From the NCBI GenBank assembly GCA_016926755.1, contig JAFGNZ010000309.1, forward strand, positions 1 through 35,526: 35,526 nt of DNA, read 5' to 3'. A program made the translations under genes and the position numbers. The notes beneath the pieces were generated by a model. That model saw nothing but the letters and a program-made list of their open reading frames with translations, had not been told where the DNA came from and made no database searches. Shown piece after piece: positions 32,083 through 35,526 of the stretch (the first letter of the stretch is position 1; the number at the start of each line of letters is the position of its first letter). Origin of the DNA: Myxococcaceae bacterium. GTDB taxonomy: Bacteria > Myxococcota > Myxococcia > Myxococcales > Myxococcaceae.

Positions 32083-33380
32083 CGCGTCTCCGCCTGGGAG
32101 GCGCGGCCCAAGGTGGACAAGGGCAGCCACAGCCGGACTCGGGCCCCTCCTTCGGCGCCCGTCCCCTGTTCCAGCCGCCCCTCCGGCCCGTAGAGCAGCG
32201 CCAGCACCTGCCGCATCCCCGAGAGCCCGAGCCCGGGCCCGCGGGTGAGCGCCGGCTGCGCCGTGAAGCCACGGCCGGTGTCCTCCACCTCGAGCATCAA
32301 GGCTCCTGCCTCGCGCCGCGCCCGGAGCCGGATCTCCAGCCCCTCGGTCCGATCCTGGTTGTGCTTGAGAGCGTTCTCCACCAGCGTCTGCAAGGCGAAA
32401 CGCGGCACCTGGAGGGCCTCCAACCCTGGCTCCAGCTCCCACTGGAGCCGGAGCCGCTCTCCCAGGCGGGCCAGCATCAGCGCCAGGAAGCGCTCGGTGT
32501 GCCCCTGCTCCTCGGCGAGCGTCCAGGTCGGCGCCGCGCTGCGCTCCAGGCTGCGGCGCAGCACCAGCCCCAGATCGCTCAACAGCCGGTCCGTCTTCAC
32601 GAGATCCTCGTACATGACGGCGCTGACGGTGTTGAGCGCGTTGAAGAGGAAGTGGGGATCGAGCTGGCCCATGAGCACCCGGAGCTGGGTGGAGCGCAGC
32701 TCACCCTCAAGCTGGGCCTCGCGCAGGGCCAGCGCCTGGCGCTCCCGCCAGACGCCATAGAGGGTGAGGACCGTGGTCGTGACTCCATAGGCGATCAGAT
32801 CCTGCTGGGCCTCCATGGGGACGCGCAGCCACAGCACGCCGTAGTCATAGGGGCCCCAGCCCAGCAGCGGGTGGAGCAGGTAGCGGAAGGCCAACATGAG
32901 GGTGATGTGCCCGGCCGAGAAGAGCAGGAAGGCCCCCAGGTGCAGCCCGAGCAGCCGCGCCCAGGCCCGCGCCGCGCCCGGCCCGGACGTGGGAGGCAGC
33001 GGTGCATTGAGCACGGCCGTCAGCTGGATGGGCACCATGGGGAAGGCGCCGAGCACGCTGGTGAGCTCCCAGAAGAACGGGCGTGAGGCGGGCACCGAGC
33101 TGCGATCGGTCCGCAACGCCAGCCACGCCGAGGTTCCCAGCCACAGCCCCAGGGCCACACAGAGCCCCAGCAGCATCAGCGCCGGGCGGAGGCGGATCCG
33201 CGGCCATCTCCAGGGAGGAGCGTGGTACGGCGACGGAGGGGGGGCAGCGGCTTCCATCGGGCGGGCTCGGCCCCCATGATCCACCGCGCGAGGCTGGGGA
33301 TCCAGCACCGCCGACGTGTCCTGGCGCTGCTTCCGAACGCCTGGCGCGCGAGGCGTGAGGGCGCAGGAGGCTCCTCTCAT
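32079..33380 (-). CDS. LytS/YehU-type sensor histidine kinase
   Basis: A 433-residue kinase. A Pro/Arg-rich N-terminus leads to four membrane helices (about 64-90, 102-122, 143-166, 195-213), a coiled linker and the HisKA_7-type domain with H243 in GQLDPHFLFNALN, then a HATPase domain (ENALKHNQ near 335, DTGRGF and GPGLGLSGMRQVL). Two starts compete. ATG 33380 has a strong AGGAGG six bases upstream but lies in the loop of a hairpin and adds a non-conserved 41-residue leader. ATG 33257 (MEAAAPPPSP) has no ribosome site but fits the usual domain start. The stop overlaps the response regulator start by 4 bp. Confidence 0.92.
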   Translation of the reverse strand: MRGASCALTPRAPGVRKQRQDTSAVLDPQPRAVDHGGRARPMEAAAPPPSPYHAPPWRWPRIRLRPALMLLGLCVALGLWLGTSAWLALRTDRSSVPASRPFFWELTSVLGAFPMVPIQLTAVLNAPLPPTSGPGAARAWARLLGLHLGAFLLFSAGHITLMLAFRYLLHPLLGWGPYDYGVLWLRVPMEAQQDLIAYGVTTTVLTLYGVWRERQALALREAQLEGELRSTQLRVLMGQLDPHFLFNALNTVSAVMYEDLVKTDRLLSDLGLVLRRSLERSAAPTWTLAEEQGHTERFLALMLARLGERLRLQWELEPGLEALQVPRFALQTLVENALKHNQDRTEGLEIRLRARREAGALMLEVEDTGRGFTAQPALTRGPGLGLSGMRQVLALLYGPEGRLEQGTGAEGGARVRLWLPLSTLGRASQAETR

Positions 33381-33392
33381 GAGGGGCCTCCT
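33365..33392 (-). terminator. Near-perfect 12-bp hairpin, terminator or translational switch
   Basis: AGGAGGCTCCTC (33365-33376) and GAGGGGCCTCCT (33381-33392) pair with one mismatch around the 4-nt loop TCAT. It lies 19-46 bp after the stop of the Cys-repeat protein gene, the place of a terminator, but has no T-run. On the minus strand the arm carries the AGGAGG ribosome site and the loop the ATG of the longer histidine kinase frame. Confidence 0.5.
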
Positions 33393-33410
33393 GCTCTCAC
33401 CGCGTGCGCA

Positions 33411-34946
33411 TCAGCGGTAGATGCACGCGATGTTGGACGTGGTGGTGCCCAGGTCCACAGGCACCCCGGAGATGGCTCCCATGCTCTGGTAGCACCAGCG
33501 GTGAGCCGCCGCACGACAGGCCTTGGAGGAATCCGGCCCGGCCAGGGGCGCGTTGTTGCAGCCCGTGCTCGCACCCCAAATGTTGTTGTCTACATTGCTG
33601 AAGTAGCCGCGGTTCGACGGCTGGTTGATGCAATTGATGTAGATGTTTGTGGCCCCATCGAACTCCTGAGGCAGTCCGCCCGTGTAGCCCCCATTGATGG
33701 GGTTGGCGCAGTAGCGGCTGGCTGCTGAGGTGCACGCTTTCGAGTACTCTGGCGTGATCAAGACGTTGCCCACCGTGCAGTCAGGGTTGATGACGGTCAG
33801 GGTGGAGACCGGAATGTAGAACCCCTTGGCGCGGAAGCAGGCGAGATACGCGTCGTAGGAGGTGCGCTCGACGATGGTTCCGCCCTCCCATCCCAGACTA
33901 TTGCAGTGGCGGCGGGCGGCGGCGATGCAGGTGCGGCTGTATCCGACGGTGGAGTCCATGTTCTCGCCCGTACAACCGGTGAGAGCTTGCAGGGTGGCGT
34001 TGGAGACCTTGGTGATGAAGTTGTCATCGACGTAGCCATTGCAGTTGTTGTCGATGTTGTCACGGGTCTCGGGCGTGGGGGTGCCGGGCGTGCAGATGCC
34101 CGCCGAGCCGTTGACGCAGGCCGCCACCGTCCGCTGGCAGGCCCCCACGCCGCAGGTGAGGGTGCCGAGGTTATCGTCGATCACGCCGTCGCAGTCATTG
34201 TCCTTGCCATCGCAGACCTCGGGAGCGCAGGTCTCCACGCTCAACGTCAGAGTGATGTCTCCATGGCGGCAGTCGAGGGTCGGCTCATCGTCCCCCAGGG
34301 TGACGAGGGTGAAGGTGCGCGCGTCGGGCTCGGTGGGGTAGAGCGCCTCGTCCACTGCCGAGAAGGCGGAGAGGTTGACGTTCATCGTCCCGACCGTCTC
34401 CGTCACCGGCACCGTACAGTTCGCACCCGTGGCCCCCGAGCTACACCAGGCCGGCTGCAGGTTCTGGTTGTCGATGGGCTGGTGGAAGATCTTGGACCAA
34501 ACGTACTGCACCGGGCTCGTGCCCAGCGAGCTCGGGGAGTTGGAGTACTCTGCCGCACGCCGGTCGCTACTCATGAGGATGGAGTTGTTGTAGTTGAGAA
34601 GCATCACATCGTCGTATTTGAACGTGGTGTTGTGGGTGCTGCGCAGTTGGATGGAGGTGATTCGGCGGCCCGCCAGCCCGGTGATGGTGCGGGGCTCCTC
34701 CAACCGGCCCGAGGCGTACCCGTTCAAGGGATCCTGGAAGCTGCAGCCGCCGGTCGCGTGGTTGTCCGGCCAGCTCAGCGTGTAGATTGACGTAAGCGCC
34801 TGATTCACCTGAGCCAGAGACGACTCTGGGGGGGCTTCGCCCGCCTTGGACTCGTCCTCGGTCATGCCGCACCCAGGTCCCCAGAGGAGCGCCAGGCAGG
34901 GCAGGAAAAGGCGGGCTGACAGCGCATGCATGAGATATTTTTTCAT
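33411..34946 (-). CDS. Exported protein with MopE-type motifs and three Cys repeats
   Basis: A 511-residue predicted lipoprotein or secreted protein: MKKYLMHALSARLFLPCLAL precedes a weak lipobox GPGC (Cys26). Residues 50-235 are a beta-rich domain of unknown family. Two MopE-like metal-binding motifs follow: EVCDGKDNDCDGVIDDNLG (243-261) and ETRDNIDNNCNGYVDDNF (293-310), as in a Methylococcus copper-binding protein. The C-terminal third is a threefold repeat at about 325-371, 390-440 and 463-510, each with four Cys in the pattern C-x13/14-C-x7-C-x21/25-C around S-x-x-C-x-x-A-A-x-R-x-C. The ATG at 34946 has AGGAG nine bases upstream. Codons use more Asn, Thr and Tyr than the neighbours. Function unknown; surface or matrix binding is a guess. 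Confidence 0.85.
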   Translation of the reverse strand: MKKYLMHALSARLFLPCLALLWGPGCGMTEDESKAGEAPPESSLAQVNQALTSIYTLSWPDNHATGGCSFQDPLNGYASGRLEEPRTITGLAGRRITSIQLRSTHNTTFKYDDVMLLNYNNSILMSSDRRAAEYSNSPSSLGTSPVQYVWSKIFHQPIDNQNLQPAWCSSGATGANCTVPVTETVGTMNVNLSAFSAVDEALYPTEPDARTFTLVTLGDDEPTLDCRHGDITLTLSVETCAPEVCDGKDNDCDGVIDDNLGTLTCGVGACQRTVAACVNGSAGICTPGTPTPETRDNIDNNCNGYVDDNFITKVSNATLQALTGCTGENMDSTVGYSRTCIAAARRHCNSLGWEGGTIVERTSYDAYLACFRAKGFYIPVSTLTVINPDCTVGNVLITPEYSKACTSAASRYCANPINGGYTGGLPQEFDGATNIYINCINQPSNRGYFSNVDNNIWGASTGCNNAPLAGPDSSKACRAAAHRWCYQSMGAISGVPVDLGTTTSNIACIYR

Positions 34947-35450
34947 TCGGACGAACTCCTGTTTTCAGGGAGACAGCAGAAGCGTTGCTAAAAGCTTGAA
35001 TCGCTACAGCTCAACCACCGCCGCAAGGCATGCCGCATCGTGCTGCCGATGAGGACAGCGAGGGTCAAGATCCGCATGTGCCGCAGGAAGCTTCTCCTGA
35101 ACGGTTGGGTGCGTCGGGAATCGGCACGGAAAGGTGTTGATCATCATCCCGGTGTCCAGGATGGGGGCAGCCGCATCGAGGCACCATGCGGATGTCGCGA
35201 GCCGGTCTCTGGGCGGCGCCAGCCGGACTCCAGGCCCGCCGTGAGCCGAAGAAGCGAGATCCACGGATCCAGCAAGAGAGCCCGAGCTTGCTGGGTCGGC
35301 CCCAGCGGCCGCAAGAGGCTCTCATGTGGCAAGGACGGCTGGGGCCATGATGAGGAGGGCTCCCCACCGGTTTGCGGCGCCCCGCGCCAACCCACCCCGG
35401 AGGAGCCGTGAGCCCCTGCGCCGCGACGACAGTCCTCCGCCTGGGGTGCG
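34947..35450. other. Gene-free region (about 500 bp)
   Basis: No convincing coding frame on either strand; the open frames are short and of low-complexity Arg/Pro/Gly composition without domain patterns. It must hold the promoter of the minus-strand gene at 34946 and the 3' untranslated end of the gene entering from the right. A short perfect inverted repeat (CCGCAT 35171-35176 with ATGCGG 35186-35191) is the only structure noted. A small RNA or decayed gene cannot be excluded. Confidence 0.5.
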
Positions 35451-35526
35451 TCACAACACGCGGGCGGCGCGGGCCTCCTCCAGCGTGTACTCCTGCAGGA
35501 TGGTGCCGAAGGGGCCTGTCTTCTGG
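35451..35526 (-). CDS. 3' end of an unidentified minus-strand gene
   Basis: From the right edge a frame reads QKTGPFGTILQEYTLEEARA, then ARVL and TGA at 35453-35451. The composition is normal protein with GC-biased codons, unlike other frames here, so it is probably the last 24 residues of a real protein. Too short to identify. Its start lies outside the window. Confidence 0.6.
   Translation of the reverse strand, partial: QKTGPFGTILQEYTLEEARAARVL

Noticed and set aside
35065-35454. A 129-codon minus-strand open frame in the gene-free region
   Set aside because: Arg/Pro/Gly/Cys composition typical of chance frames, no ribosome site, no domain pattern, and it overlaps the end of the gene entering from the right.

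Overview
The window reads as a chromosomal segment of a high-GC deltaproteobacterial predator, most likely a myxobacterium of the Cystobacter/Archangium/Stigmatella type. The basis is very high GC with strongly GC-biased third codon positions, many lipoproteins and envelope peptidases, class III nucleotide cyclases with CHASE2 or membrane sensor regions, MopE-type metal-binding motifs, and a complex I gene set split so that nuoC comes first. The lineage is an inference; there is no rRNA or other marker here. I see no tRNA, rRNA, CRISPR array, insertion sequence or prophage.

Layout. 1-789: the C-terminal end of a secreted protein with Asp/Asn-rich calcium-loop motifs. 803-3228: a likely autoregulated acyl-CoA catabolic unit (TetR regulator, crotonase, beta-keto acid cleavage enzyme), with a sigma70-like promoter and a perfect 12-bp inverted repeat in front. 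3253-5734: an exported M23 peptidase, a small unknown protein and an endonuclease/exonuclease/phosphatase-fold enzyme. 5803-7656: a compact transcription unit of five very small membrane proteins (YqjE-like, DUF3618-like, two YqjD/ElaB-like, YtxH-like), closed by a strong hairpin terminator. 7705-14285: a coiled-coil unknown, a lipoprotein, a CHASE2 cyclase-like protein whose catalytic Asn/Arg pair is replaced, a translationally coupled M48 lipoprotein peptidase, and an M23 lipoprotein.

14320-20745 (minus strand) is a partial complex I operon, nuoC-D-G-H-I plus a NuoE-like [2Fe-2S] ferredoxin, behind a TTGACG-N17-TATAAA promoter. nuoA, B, E, F and J-N are not here. NuoH ends in an unusual His-rich tail. 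20830-24124 (minus) holds RtcB RNA ligase, its activator archease, and an intact membrane adenylate cyclase. 24266-26763 (plus) encodes a membrane-anchored sulfatase-fold enzyme with Thr where sulfatases have formylglycine, and a PaaI-like thioesterase.

26729-31263 is the most unusual part. An 890-residue protein with a HET-C-like domain (the family of fungal heterokaryon-incompatibility protein HET-C), a LysM-like segment and an EExGHH motif is translationally coupled to a small exported protein of unknown function. A secreted RNase T2 is divergent from it. This looks like a candidate effector/partner pair with a neighbouring secreted nuclease. 31306-33380 is a LytS/LytTR-type two-component pair, and 33411-34946 a large exported protein with MopE motifs and a three-fold Cys repeat. 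34947-35450 has no recognisable gene, and the last 76 bases are the 3' end of another minus-strand gene.
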